The position numbers and the translations under genes are program-made. Under the pieces are notes generated by a model. That model saw nothing but the letters and a program-made list of their open reading frames with translations, did no database searches and was not told the origin of the DNA. From Cylicocyclus nassatus (lineage: Eukaryota; Nematoda; Chromadorea; Rhabditida; Strongylidae): a stretch of DNA of 64,000 bases. The stretch is from the NCBI GenBank assembly GCA_958299035.1, contig CATQJL010000223.1, positions 71,035,006 through 71,099,005 on the forward strand, in the 5' to 3' direction. Every line of letters begins with the position of its first letter. Position 1 is the first letter of the stretch. This document shows, one piece after another, positions 13,263 through 24,907 of this stretch.

Positions 13263-14879
13263 AGCATTCTGCCACTGCACGAATGGGTGTATGCCGTTTG
13301 TACAAAAAAGCTTTGATAGTTTATGTGTTTTAATGACACACAAGAGCCACCATACTCCACTATAGGAGCCACCCATCCGCCTAAGGCTGTAATAAAGCCT
13401 ACAACCTCCACATTTATGGTGCATCGGCCAAATACGTAAATCCGATAGGTGCTTCGCCTCAGCGACTGCACAGAGATTAGCTATTTTGACCTTGGGACCT
13501 AGCCCCTAGAATCCGCAGCCTCGTACTTAACGACAACCATTCTCCACCGCGCTCACGGACTAAGTAAATCATCCCAATTTTTGCTCAAAAATTAGCGAAA
13601 GTCTCAAAAGCAGTTGTAAGACGGTTCCTAGCACGCAAAGACTGCGAAGTAACAGTGTCTCTCTGGTCGAGCGGACTCTTACCATCAAATGTCTCTCCCA
13701 TGCACGACCCATCTCGGCTGGACGCAACGGCACCTCTATGCGTATCATGAACCGTGTATATCTTCCTAGCAACTTTAAACAACAAAAATATCCCTAAAAT
13801 TTTTCAAAAAGACAATCTCATTTCACTCAAGAGCACTAGCAAATCTGCCCCAAAAAATTTGAAGATTACGAATTCAAGCTCATGTTCACTTTAGAAATTG
13901 ATAAAGAGCTTCAAACCCGGTTTTACCTCTTCGGAGCATTCCCGCTATGCTGAAGCCAAATCTGAGCTTTTTGGAGCTTGAAAATGCCAAAAATGAGCTT
14001 TCTTCGAAGCTTTCCGTGTCCGCGTCCAAATTAGGACGGGCGGAAGACTTTCAGAGCGGATTTTGAGCTTTCCAGAAGCGCTTTTTCGCTTCAGACTTCA
14101 CTAGCAGAGTATCTGGAGGTCTACCATTGAAATACTGCGAAGTCCCGGTACCCGTAATTTTAGAGGACGCTGCCTTTGAAGAGCTCGATTTCACAAGAAT
14201 TGCTTTCTGACGCTAGTACTTTTGCTATCGCTGTAGACTTTCAGATAGTATATGCAAAAAAAAAGACAAGAATTTTGCATCGTCAAGTAGCTGAAGTACG
14301 GCAATCCAGTCTTTTCAATAATTTTTTTCGTGACGCGGAAAGGGTAACGGATGTCTAACAATCATGATGGATTCCGCGACGATGGAAGAAGCCAACGAAA
14401 GTGAAGATCACCTCAGTCAATATTTTGAAGACTGCACAACCCTGGCCCGCGGAGATGCCATGGCTGACAACATACCATTAACAGAGGATAAGCTGACTTC
14501 GCAAGCAATCATGAATGGGGAACGTCGATCTAAAAGAAGCAGTGATGTATTTGGAAGACACAAAACTATGAAGCGAAAACTTACGAACAGTAAGAAATTT
14601 TAACTCATAACCCTTACCCTGTTATGTCACTGAAAAATGAAATCGACTACGTCAAGATGATCGACGATGTTCCGCCTTACCGTTGTCTACTTCCTCACCA
14701 TCTTACGCCAGCTGTCATGACTACATCAACCTGGACTCCCACCCTATCTACCTAGCTGCTCAGGAACGTCCACTACGATATCTCGACGAATATGAGTATT
14801 TCTGTATATTCAAGTGTTACTTACGTTTGTGAAATGCACATTTTGTGTTTTTGTGTTTGTGTTTTGTAAGTTGAAGGAC
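13263..14879. other. Intergenic, no supported gene
   Basis: A plus-strand acidic frame at 14364-14603, rich in Glu and Ser with a basic KRSSDVFGRHKTMKRK end, lies 280 bp upstream of the LINE below. It could be part of that element or an unrelated exon. No domain was recognised. Confidence 0.4.
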
Positions 14880-15627
14880 TAAAAACGTTTTATCAAACGT
14901 TTACTTTAGTCCTTCAGAGATTCAGAAGATTGAAACCATCTCTTAGTGAGCCGTTCGATGGAATTCGACAGATTATTTTTAAAAAGCGGCTCTGCAAACC
15001 TCTTGCTCATATCTTTAACATATCGATGATGCTCGGTGAGGGGCCGCAAAACTGGATGCAGGCAGCCATTATGATTCCTAAAGTTTCTAACGCACGCCCG
15101 CACTCGGATTTTTGGACAATTAGTTTGACCCCTACCGCTGTAAAAGTGATGGAGAAAGTACTACTCACTAGATTACTTTCATGACGTGAAAAGCTCAGCG
15201 TAGCCCCTGCTAGTCAACATGGTTTTATGGAAGGATCATCCACTGCCACTAATCTTGTGGACTCGATTTTTGATTGGAATTTGGCAATTAATAGTGATAG
15301 TTTTGTTAATGTTGTTTACGTTGATCTTTCCAAGGCATTTGACAGAGTTCATCACGGAAGTTTTGTACATGTTAGAACAAATCAAAATCAAAGGAAATCT
15401 TTTGAAGTGGCTGGAATCATATTTGCATAGAGGAATGACGGTGAAGGTAGAACACCACTTTTCCGAACGACACTCTATACAAGTGGCGTTCCGCAAGGAG
15501 CAATCCTTTCTCCATTACTCTTTCTATTATATGATGTTGAAATTCCATCCATTTTAAAAACATCCAAACATCTGACATTTCAGATGTATGCCGGCGACAT
15601 AAAGATATATGGAAGTTATGATAACTA

Positions 15628-15766
15628 CTAGCTGGCTTACCCGGCTCCGCCGTTGGTCCGGATCGGTTCAGAAATGGAATTTTCTATTCGGAACATACGT
15701 ACAGACAGACGGACAGACATACAGACATACAGACACACAAACAGACATTCAGCTTTATATATAAGA
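15628..15766 (-). mobile_element. Helitron-like family B fragment, minus
   Basis: Read on the minus strand it starts TCTTATATATAAAGCTGAATG, runs through CTGT(C/A)TGT simple repeats and TTCCGAATAGAAAATTCC, and ends with a GCC/GGC-rich hairpin, then CTAG. The same sequence is found in + orientation from 63524 and, diverged, at 42640-42924. It inserted in the LINE reverse transcriptase frame directly after the YAGD box. Confidence 0.6.
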
Positions 15767-15767
15767 A

Positions 15768-16151
15768 TCTATATATATACTCAAAAATTGTCAGTTTGGA
15801 GGGTATGTGCGTTATAGAAACGCGCGCCGCTCAACCGATTCAGCTGAAACTTTGCACACATATGTTTTCGACCCTTGCGCAGATGATAGGCTACTTTTTG
15901 CGGCAATTCGTTGGGTCCTTCTATCGATTTATTGATTTGTTTACATTTTCCTAAGGAATTGAAGGGTTATCATGTTCAATCAAGCATTTTCCATACTCAT
16001 GTAAAAAAGGGCGGTGAAGCTCATTTTCACCTCAGGATCACGAGGATGCGGTTTCCAAGCGCATGTCCCAGGGTAAGTCATCCTACCATATAGGGCGGGG
16101 GGGGGGGGGCGGCTCGCAGTGCGGTGAACCATGGCCCGGGTTGGACGGGAA
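15768..16151 (+). mobile_element. Helitron-like family C copy 1
   Basis: Starts TC after an A (15768) with TATATATA, then an AGTTTGGAGG-TATGTGCG block. It ends with CCCGGGTTGGACGGGAAAGCCAACCAGT, a CCCG/CGGG hairpin before a decayed CTAG. The interior includes a long G run (about 16097-16110). It is tandem with the next copy. Confidence 0.6.
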
Positions 16152-16550
16152 AGCCAACCAGTATATATATAAAACTCAAAATTGTGAGTTTGGAGGCTAT
16201 GTGCGCTATAGAAACGCGCACCGCTCAACCGATTCCGCTGAAACTTTGCACACACACGTTTTCGACCCCTGCGCAGATGATAGGCTACTTTTTGCGGCGA
16301 TTCGTTGGGTCCTTCTATGGATTTATTGATTTGTTTACGCTTTTCTAAGGAACTGAAGGCTTATCATGTTGAATCAAGCATTTTCCCATAATCGTGAAAG
16401 GAGGGCGGTGAAGCTCATTTTCACCACAGGATCACGAGGATGCGGTTTGAAGCGGATGTCCCAGGGTAAGTCCCTTAATTATATAGGGGGGGGGCTTGCA
16501 GTGCAGGTGAACGGAACAAGGCCCGGGCTGGACCGGGGGAAGCCAACTAG
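16152..16550 (+). mobile_element. Helitron-like family C copy 2
   Basis: A second tandem copy of the preceding unit: the TATATATAAAACTC start, TTGTGAGTTTGGAGGCTATG block, GCTGAAACTTTGCACACAC, a G-run near 16487-16495, and an end with a CCCGG/CCGGG hairpin and CCAACTAG followed by T. Similarity to copy 1 is high throughout. Confidence 0.65.
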
Positions 16551-17345
16551 TAAGATAATAAAGCACACGTCCGTTCAGCATTAAGAGCTTCTCTTTAAAA
16601 AATAATGGAATAAGCTGTCCACTACGGCATACCGGATAAATGGAATCAGATTGATAACTGCTCCACTGCCAAAGACTTGGGAATACTCGTAGATTCTGAA
16701 TTGAAGTGGGCAATCAAATCGATTATGCAATCAACAAAGCATTTTCAATGTTATGCTATTTTTCGAAACATACTGAAAACCCGTTGATTGTCAAACGATT
16801 TTATAATGCTTTCGTTTTGCTTCACTTAAAATACTGTTCCGCTGTTCGGAGTTCTTTTCTAAAGAAAGTCATACGAAGATTGGAAAAGGTTCAACAGACC
16901 TTCACTCAAATACTATATATGAAATGCCGACGAAAACTCAGTTTTGTTGAAATGCCCAATTACGAGAAGGCTCAAGTCCTTGGCAATGAAGAGTCTAGAG
17001 TATAGATCTATGTATCTGGATCTTGTCTTTGCCTTTCGAATTGTCTGTAATGAAAGAGCTCAAACTTAAGGCGAGTAGATATTGGATTTTCGGACCAACT
17101 AGTAGAAATGGTGAGTTTTCTATTCGCTGCATGGTGGGTTTACTATTCACTACATTTACTATTCGCTTATTCAAAAAAAGCGTTTTCGTATCGTATTCAA
17201 CAGCCTCTTTTGTAGAATTCCACGATGGCTTTGTGCATTACCGTGTACTAGGCTGCAAGCTGGAAGCGTAACTGCTTTCAAACGTAGAATTAATGCACTT
17301 GATTCATTACACGTGAAATACTCTGAAAACAGTTGAATTTTTGGT

Positions 17346-18124
17346 ACTATCCGGATCCATTTTTTCAAAAGGCTCTTATAAAATACGTTCTTTAGTCTAA
17401 GAATAATTTTTTATAGATTTCACGAGGACTGCATCCCTGCCACGTGTCAGAAAAATATTGACACATTTTGAACCATTTTGAGATGTTTTTTCGAAATCAT
17501 TTCCGGAAAGATGAAAATCATTTTCTATAAGAGCAAAACAAGCCGGCACCTTTATTAGAACATATTCACCGTTTTGATTCAGCAATGATTCAGCACTGTT
17601 CTTCTCTTCAAACTTTTCGCCTTGCGAATTTAGCCAGACAAGACTATGAATGATGGCTTGAAGTTCCTCGCTACTGCTTGTTCTGTCACTTGGATGATAG
17701 GTAATCTGCTTAATTAATTACAGAATGACATTATCATGATAATAGCTTTAATTTTTGATACTGTCCTAAAAAAATGGGCCTACTATTGACTAAAAACAGA
17801 TTGAAATTACGTCGCTAGGTAGGGAAACTCAAACTCTTGGTTAGAGATGTTAAGCACGTAAATGACGTGTCAAATTTTTTGGCACGTGGCAGGAAGGTTG
17901 ACACTTCTTTCTGTGAAGTTGGGAGCAGATATGGTACGAGGGAAGAAGCAACACCCTTCTTTGAAAGAAAGGGTCCTGATAACGGAAAAGTACTGAATTT
18001 TCTTATTGATAGTTCAGTTTACTTGAATTCAACTGTCTCATGTTTACTGACATGTAAAAGAGCTGGCTTCTCTAAAAATCAAACCTGATTGTTTTTTCAA
18101 ATTGGACTGTGAGCCTCACTCATA
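17346..18124. other. Intergenic, nothing recognised
   Basis: No coding or repeat structure could be supported. Confidence 0.5.
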
Positions 18125-18655
18125 GGGTTGTTTCAGACTGCCGCACTGACTGCAGCAGACTGCAGCAGACCGCAGCTGACTGCAGCTGACTGCATGACCG
18201 CATGACCGCAAGGGCCGCACAAATCGCTGCATCCTTTCGTAAAGATGGAGAGGATAAATAGTGTAGCCCAAACAATCAACAACAATATATGCCTAACCCA
18301 AAAGGCAACATGAGCGAGAGTAAAACAGGTATGCACAATAAATGAGGAATAAGAACAAATATGAGCGTACCAAAGAAAAACAACCGCCAAAATCTGATTG
18401 AGAAGAGTAAGTCAAAACGTATGAAATTCCTAGGCGTAAATCACGGTGTTTTGATGTAATGGCATTTGTTTTCTCTTTTAAGAAAGGATGCAGCAATCTG
18501 TGCGGTCGTTGCGGTCAGTGCGGTCAGCTGCGTCTGCTGCAGTCAGTGCGGTCAGCTGCAGTCTGCTGCAGTCTGCTGCGGTCAGCTGCAGTCTGCTGCA
18601 GTCTGCTGCGGTCAGTGCAGTCAGCTGCAGTCAGTGCGGCAGTATGAAACAACCC
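18125..18655. mobile_element. TIR element with CTGCAGT arrays
   Basis: Ends are inverted: GGGTTGTTTCA with ACTGCCGCACTGACTGCAGC inside on the left, the complement on the right. Each subterminal region is built of short CTGCAG(T/C) and GCGGTCA units: few on the left (about 18142-18220), many on the right (about 18487-18640). The ATA trinucleotide flanks both ends, so a 3-bp duplication like that of PIF/Harbinger elements is possible but not proven. No transposase. Confidence 0.8.
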
Positions 18656-19057
18656 ATAGAATCCTACAGCCTTACTCGAGGATCTATAAAAGTGCGTTTA
18701 CTGTCTGCGCCTTCTTTCTCCATGGGAGCGATGAAGAAGAAAGCTCAAAGAGGTATTTATTCCCGCCGGGGTACGCGTGAAATTAAGACCATTCGCTCTG
18801 GTGTCTTTCTTTAACTTCGCTTGAGTTATTCACACCGTGGTTGCAGCATGAACGCTCGTCCTTCCTTCGTTTATACCTACATCTATATACTTTTTGATTA
18901 AAGTATAAATTTTATTTTTGCAGTACAGCTTGATTTTTCGAAAATCCAGCGCTTATTGTTTGTCTAGTCGTTTGTTTAGTCAAGACAACTTTGTTGAACT
19001 AGTACGCTCGTTGGGCGCATCATCGAATGCATAAATAAATAAAATTTTCCGCTCTGT
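18656..19057. other. No gene recognised
   Basis: Short stretch without supported coding sequence; a short TAAATAAATAAA run is seen near 19029-19042. Confidence 0.5.
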
Positions 19058-19205
19058 CCATTTCCCTCGCTGGGCGGAGTGTGCCGACTTTGTCGGCACC
19101 TTCCTTATAACGTCGTTACTTCTCCCAAGCACCGTAAAGGTCATGCCATAAGCATGACCTGCTGTGATATGAGTGTATTATTGCCCAGATGTTTGTGGTA
19201 CTACT
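19058..19205. repeat. Paired-hairpin repeat, copy B
   Basis: Second copy of the pattern at 13113-13262, with perfect stems: GTGCCG-ACTTTGT-CGGCAC at about 19080-19098 and GGTCATGC-CATAA-GCATGACC at about 19139-19159. The sequence between the stems differs strongly from copy A. Confidence 0.6.
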
Positions 19206-19926
19206 TCAACACGCCTTCAACCCTTAGCAATCTATAGGACATTTGAAAAATCGTGACGATGGCGCGACCGCGCGCGACACGCACGCCTCTTCCGAAAATC
19301 GCATTTTCTAGACTTTCAATTCTAGTCAAATGGTTTTTTGCTTGCGTATGGTTGTGAGCACAAGCACCCCTACTGAGTTCGGTACTGAGTCATGCTTTTT
19401 AGGGCGTGGCCGATACGCGCGGGGTGCGGGGAGAAAACTCCAACGTCCGGCAACCACCGGCGGCGCCTCTGATATCCCTGGGCTGCTGTTTGCCCCGTCA
19501 TCATCGTCAACTCTGCAACCTACCAGGATCCAGTAGATTGATATTGTTTGTATTCCTATACTGCCTTCTGTCGTTAGATCAATGAACCGGTCTACTCTCA
19601 ACGTGTAGCTGAGCATTAGTGGAGGGCACATCATTTTACTTGGTAATCTTTAGATACTGGAAGTGACTGAGCTGAATGTTGAGGTGATGCCTTCTTGTAT
19701 GAGTGTTTTATGCTCCTGTGGGCGCAAAGTACGCAATAAAATCCGTCGTAACAATTTTCGTCGTAAATGAACTGTACCACCGCACTAGTAGGTGCACGTC
19801 GTCTGACTCAATAAAGCATAAGTGCTTTCGTATTTTATATATCACGCTTCAACAAGCGCTATTTCGCCCCAGGCTACTACATAGCCTACGAACCACCCAA
19901 GCTAATGCGGGTACTATAGACTCTTG
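19206..19926. other. No gene recognised
   Basis: Contains the 16-mer GCGCGACCGCGCGCGA at 19262-19277, also found at 60549-60564. No coding sequence could be supported. Confidence 0.5.
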
Positions 19927-20129
19927 GGCCCCGGTCAGACTTCACGCGACTTAATCGTCGCGATCTAATCGCCAAGATTTCCATTCATTTTCATTTCACA
20001 TTCAAAAATTTCGGGCTGGAAAAGTATCACAACCGAAATGCAAGTTGATCTGCATGGAATGATGTTGTAACAGTTGTCTCGTCGCGATTCAGTCGCGACG
20101 ATCAAATCGCGTGAAGTCTGCCCGGGGCC
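19927..20129. mobile_element. MITE of about 203 bp
   Basis: The ends are inverted copies: GGCCCCGGTCAGACTTCACG on the left, with its near-perfect complement on the right. The inner part TCGTCGCGAT also pairs with ATCGTCGCGACTGAA. It is the same family as 6014-6244. Confidence 0.85.
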
Positions 20130-22374
20130 TTAGGGGTTTAGCCCGTATGGAGAATAAAAATACACAAGTGCAGTGATTCAGTGTTTATTTACGAAACTAT
20201 ACAGCGAGTAGCGAGAGCATTATTCGACGCTTGATCAAAAGAAAGAGTGAGGAGGGGGTGCATGTCTTTGGCCACGCCCCGTCGTGAACCTGGGTCGCGG
20301 CGGGGTAGAGCTCTGGCTTTCGTTGAGTACCAGGGGCGTTCGACGGTCATCCGAGCGAACACGCAAACGCCGCTGGGGCGATCGCACGCACAGAACAGAT
20401 TTCGCAGTCGTTGCACCGTTTGCTACAGTATCCCTACCCCGCCTAACAGGTTGTTCGTGGCGGGACCGCGTTCAACTCACTGTTTTCGAAGCCGCCTTAA
20501 TCACCTCGTCCCTGGTTGGAGATTGCATTTGAGTACTTATTGCCAAGAGTTTGACTCTGTGGTTCATTCGGCAGAGCATTAGGATCAATACGTCAAGTAT
20601 TTGGAAGAAGGGAGAGTACGCATTCCGACCCACAATCTGCATTTAAACGTAATCACCCTAAGCTCAACTGACTACAGTCACTGTCGCACTTGTTTTCCCA
20701 TCAAATGTAGAATGGATCACTTGAGGGTTTCTATTATTACGCATAGAAACTGCACAGACCCGTTTAGGTGGATGATACTTCTCGGAAATCAAAAAAATAG
20801 CTGTTATTCTGTTTATTTTCTATTTGAAGCATCTTCTGGAAACGGTGCTGGTAAAAGCCAGAGACAAATGTCGCAATAAGGATGTGGAGTTTTGCCATTC
20901 TTGATGAGTTGTTGAGTTGTACAACATCACCTTGATAGGTGTTGAAAGCTGTATTTTACCACATAACCTAGTACAGTTTACATATTTTCTTCTTCATGGA
21001 GGAGTGACGGCATGAATCTGAATCTTATACTGTGTATAGTTTGAGAACTCAAGATAGTGTGACAGCTCAACTATTGCTAACGTCTTTCCATCCACTGACA
21101 CTGAGCTCATGCCAAAGAACTCTCTAACGCAACAGCTTTAGGAACTGTTTTCGTAGCAAGCCGCTATTTGCTGGCAGGACCATCGCGCACTTACGAACTT
21201 CAAAAAGAACCTGCGGTGCAAGCTGCACCCATAATCGCTGTCACTCTGCAGCGTTTTCTCTTCGTATTTTGTCACCATTTGTACGTAAGGCTGCATCCTA
21301 AGGGAAGCATTATTCGTTCGGATTCCGGTGCTGACTTAACTTACAGTATAAACGTAATGCGACCGCAAAAGGTGTCCCCTCTTACTTTCTTTAATCTTAC
21401 TAATTCCATAAAATGGTTCTGGAATTGTATGATGTGCATAACACATCGATATTCAAGTTATACTCAGTGACTAATAGCCGGTAGGTAGTACACTGACTAG
21501 CTAGCATCGCAGTTTTAGAGCTTATGATAGGATTGGGGAGTGAAGTGTATGGAGGTAAGGAATACCAATAATCATGTCATGTTCACTTTTCATTTATCAC
21601 TCATTTATTACAATTGAGGGGATTGAAACAACAAAAAAAAACAGCACTCGCCCTATAAATGGCGAAAACTCAGACTAGGATAATGAGATGACCGAAATGT
21701 AAGTCTTAGGGAACCTTCGCTACATTGGTACGCTCGTTACCCTAGTAGTAAAACCTTGAAAGAGAGAAAGAACGATGATCCAGAGCTGAAAGTGAGAGAA
21801 GAAAACAAAGAACTACGAATATGCCAATTGAGACAACGGTTTTGAAAGCAATAGACTCAGAATCTGCGTATACATTACCTGTGTTAGGTGCGAAAAAAAC
21901 TGCTCATGTTTTAACATCCTTGTGGTTCTTGCTACGCCCAGAACGGACATCGGACAAGAACTGATCTTGCATAAGGTTCATCTTAAAGTTCGTGGGTACG
22001 CGCTGGTCCGCCACGAACACCCTTTTAGGCGCAGTAGGGGACTGTAGCAAACGGTGCAACGACTGCAAAATCTGTTCTGTGTCGCACGCCGCTCGTACGC
22101 TGTGGAACTCGGCTGGTACGCCAGGAGCATGCGTCTCCGTCAAAGGGCCCTCATTTCACCCGTTTTTTTGACTATTTTCTGATTGTAGCATTAGCTGGTT
22201 TGGAGACAGCTATTCCGACAAGTTTTATTAAGCTTAAAATAATTAAATCAAAAAATCCCACTATTTCGATCGATAGACTTCGTTGATCGGAACCAGGGGA
22301 TCGTGCCTTTACAACACTCAGCTAGAAGATGTCAGGTCAATTCAACAAGAACATCTTGAGCTTACTCGTACCTA
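20130..22374. repeat. Inverted arms around an unrecognised core
   Basis: An 84-bp block at 20383-20466 (with CAGAACAGATTTCGCAGTCG) reappears inverted at 22005-22088. The core between them contains only short frames without recognised domains. A mobile element of about 1.7 kb or more is likely, but exact ends were not found. Confidence 0.6.
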
Positions 22375-23103
22375 CTCAGACAATTCGCGCAAGCGGCGCG
22401 CACTCACGGCCAGCAGGGCAGGCGGCGGGCCGTGATTTGTGGGCGTGACCTTGCACCGCACAGGCGGCGCGCACTGATTTCAGCCAACAGGCGGCGCGCA
22501 ATGCATGTTCGCAGGCGGCGCGCAGACACAATGTGCGTGCAGGCGGCGCGCAATGAACTTTCTGTAGCTTCACGTAAGCGGAGGAGGACGCTGCTTCCGC
22601 GCGCAAATGCAGAATTTTTTGCAGATAATTGTTTCTCCTCGTTCCTCCTTGTTTTTTCACACAAAGTATTGTGTTGTTTATTACCTTATTTTACTCTGCT
22701 GTTTCACCTCTTTTTTCTGTTTCTAAATTGTTTTGAAATCAAGTGTGCGATTTTTTTGCCTTTTTTTAGCACGTCTTCTTTTATTTAATCCATATTCACT
22801 CTTGTTTCTCAGTCAGTTTTCCATATCTTTTATCCTACCTCTGGTTCCTAATCATATTGACCCCGTGACACAGGGACGCTCATTTTCAATCAATAAGCTT
22901 TCTTGCGTCGTTGCGCCTCCTTCGTTTCTTTCCGTTGCTATTTCTTTCTCTTCTTTTTTCACAAGAAAGCAAAGTTTAATTCAGGTCACAACTGCCTTAG
23001 TACAATGATGGCAAGTCGACCTCAAAAGAGTAAGTCTTGCTTTTTGAAGCCAAAGTAGGCATTTTGTTTAAAAACATTATTGTGTTTCAGCCACCGATCT
23101 ACA

Positions 23104-23462
23104 ATGACTCCAAATACCAAGAATCAAGATGATTTATGGTCGTGGGACCTCAGCCCTGACTTTATTTATCTTGAAGAGGTGAAAAAATGCATTTTTTTCT
23201 GCATTCGTCAATATTTATTGCTTTTTCTCTTCAGTTTATTAATAGCGTGTATCAGCGCCACAGCATGCGCCTAGACCGACTGATGGAATCAACTCTTGAT
23301 AGAACAAAAACCATTACGAGAACTAACGAGGACGAGGCTGATCCAGATTATTCATGTCTTAGATTTGTTCATGTCTCATCATTCATCCCAATTTTCATGC
23401 TTATACCCATCATATCTCCGTCATCCAATTGTTTTATTCCTGTAATTGAACTGAGTATATGA
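23104..23462 (+). CDS. Small two-exon gene, unknown function
   Basis: The predicted product has 100 residues from exons 23104-23178 and 23235-23462, joined in phase 0 by an intron with GT and TTCTCTTCAG borders. A strong acceptor (TGTGTTTCAG) lies 13 bp before the ATG, suiting trans-splicing or an upstream non-coding exon. The first 60 residues are polar, with LWSWDLSPDFIYLEE at about 11-25 and a basic/acidic helix-like segment MRLDRLMESTLDRTK. The tail is hydrophobic (about residues 69-90) and could be a C-terminal membrane anchor. An AATAAA lies at 23892. The protein was not recognised. The position inside a TIR element suggests a captured host gene fragment. Confidence 0.4.
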
Positions 23463-23891
23463 ATTCCAGGAGCATTCAATTCTGGCTGATCAAGCATGCC
23501 CGCGTTTTGTTCATTGCTATCGCATTTTCATATTTTATTCCTCTAAATCTGTACATATATTATGCATTCATATCTATGCATACTGTTCAGTTTATTTATC
23601 AAAGTACTTAGTGATTTTATTGGCAGTTATTTCAAGTTATCTCGTCATACTGTTGCATTAGTTACTATCAACTTCATTGTATTCATTACTTCATACACAC
23701 GTCTTGTTGATATCACATTTGAATATAAATACCTTGTTGTTGTACTTTAAGTTTGTGACTTTTGTAAGTACTACCTAAGCTAATAGTATTGAATGCCAAC
23801 TGTCAAAGACAGCCTTATCCTGTAAATACTGTATTTTGTTGCAATTTGTGTTAAAACCTGTCAAATTTGAAAATTGTAGATATTATTTGTT

Positions 23892-23897
23892 AATAAA
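23892..23897 (+). other. Candidate polyadenylation signal
   Basis: AATAAA 430 bp downstream of the stop of the small gene at 23104-23462, near the right end of the enclosing element. Confidence 0.35.
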
Positions 23898-24719
23898 ACA
23901 GTTGTGAAACCATATTGTCCAACAAGCATAAGATATTCAGACCGACAACAAAAATCCGAGCAGATTCCTGCCAAAATTTTCCTCGTAGCGCGCAGGCGGC
24001 GGGCCTTCAATCCATAGGCGGCGCGCACTGCACACACAGGCGGCGGGAAGGTACATCGCTCGCTGATTCAGTGCGCGCCGCCTGCGCGCAGATTTGTCTG
24101 AGTATAGTTACAAATGGCTGCGAAGAGCGCGCCCCATGACCTAATGCAAATTTGACCGGCGCGCAGGGCGTTTGCTGTCGAGCGTGCAGTTCATGCACAG
24201 ATTTCTATCTATATGAGCTACTTAGGCCAAAGTGAAGATCCTGAATGATGACAGCTTATCAATGTCTTGGAACGAGCTGGTGCTAAAGATTTCATTGAGC
24301 CGCGGCAACAAGTTAACGGTGAAAGGGTGAAGATTGCTCTTTTGTAGACTTTTTGCAGCAATTTCTTTGTACGACTTTTTTCTAAGCAAGGTTCTGTGCA
24401 GCATGACTCCGTTTCCTGATGCTAAAGGTTGTAAGCTTGTATAGGCCTCTTCCCTTAGTTCCTATTGCTTGTGTTTTGAAGACAAACTTGGTTACTTTGT
24501 TGTGCACTCACGATGAGCAAGTTTGAGGTCCACATCTTGTTTCTTATACCGAATGGAAAGTATCTGTATGTCTGAGGTGATCTAAAACATTCATGGAGGG
24601 TGGACTCTCTGTTCAACCTCTCAGACTTTTTTTCATCTGTCACAAAAATGAAGGTCAAAGCTCAGATGAGGAGTAAAGGGCAAAGAAGCAGTGTCTGAAT
24701 CACATATATATATCATTCA

Positions 24720-24907
24720 TTCTACGGCTAGGAGACGCGAGACCGCATCGCACACATTGTCTAAACAAGCCTAATCATGTACTCAGCCTGTTTATTTCTG
24801 TTATTTATCCCGTACAGGTTCATTCAATTTTTAGAAACAGAGAAGAACAAACTCAAACTTGTTAGAACAATGTCCGCATTGCGGTCTCGCGTCTCCTAGT
24901 CGTAGAA
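24720..24907. mobile_element. MITE of about 188 bp
   Basis: The terminal inverted repeats start TTCTACG(G/A)CTAGGAGACG and extend about 28 bp, with further pairing around ACAATGT/ACATTGT. The core is AT-rich and non-coding. Confidence 0.85.

Larger units (their letters stand above)
14880..17345 (+). pseudogene. Broken LINE ORF2 (CR1/Jockey superfamily)
   Basis: Several consecutive frames make up one reverse transcriptase region: WMQAAIMIPKVSNARP and SLTPTAVKVMEK (15050-15160), block A VVYVDLSKAFDRVHHG (about 15308-15359), GVPQGAILSPLLF (about 15488-15526), and the catalytic box YAGD (about 15588-15599), where the first of the two usual aspartates is glycine. The C-terminal part resumes at 16640-17335 with STAKDLGILVDS, LEKVQQTFTQILYMKCRR and a SENS terminus. 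Frameshifts, stops and an insertion at 15628-16550 inactivate it. Confidence 0.85.
22375..24102. mobile_element. TIR element with GC-rich mini-repeats
   Basis: Inverted ends CTCAGACAA and GCGCGCA-GCGGCGCGCAC are flanked by TA on both sides (22373-22374 and 24103-24104). Subterminal regions carry a 13-bp mini-repeat, (C)AGGCGGCGCGCA or GGCGGCGGGC: about six times on the left (22390-22550) and about four on the right (23993-24092, last one inverted). The core is AT-rich and contains the small spliced gene at 23104-23462. No transposase was seen. Confidence 0.75.

Noticed and set aside
18459..18647. Ser/Ala/Val repeat protein
   Set aside because: It is a translation of the CTGCAG-type array of a non-coding TIR element.
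22404..22664. Arg/Ala-rich frames in the GC-rich region
   Set aside because: They are translations of the AGGCGGCGCGCA mini-repeat.
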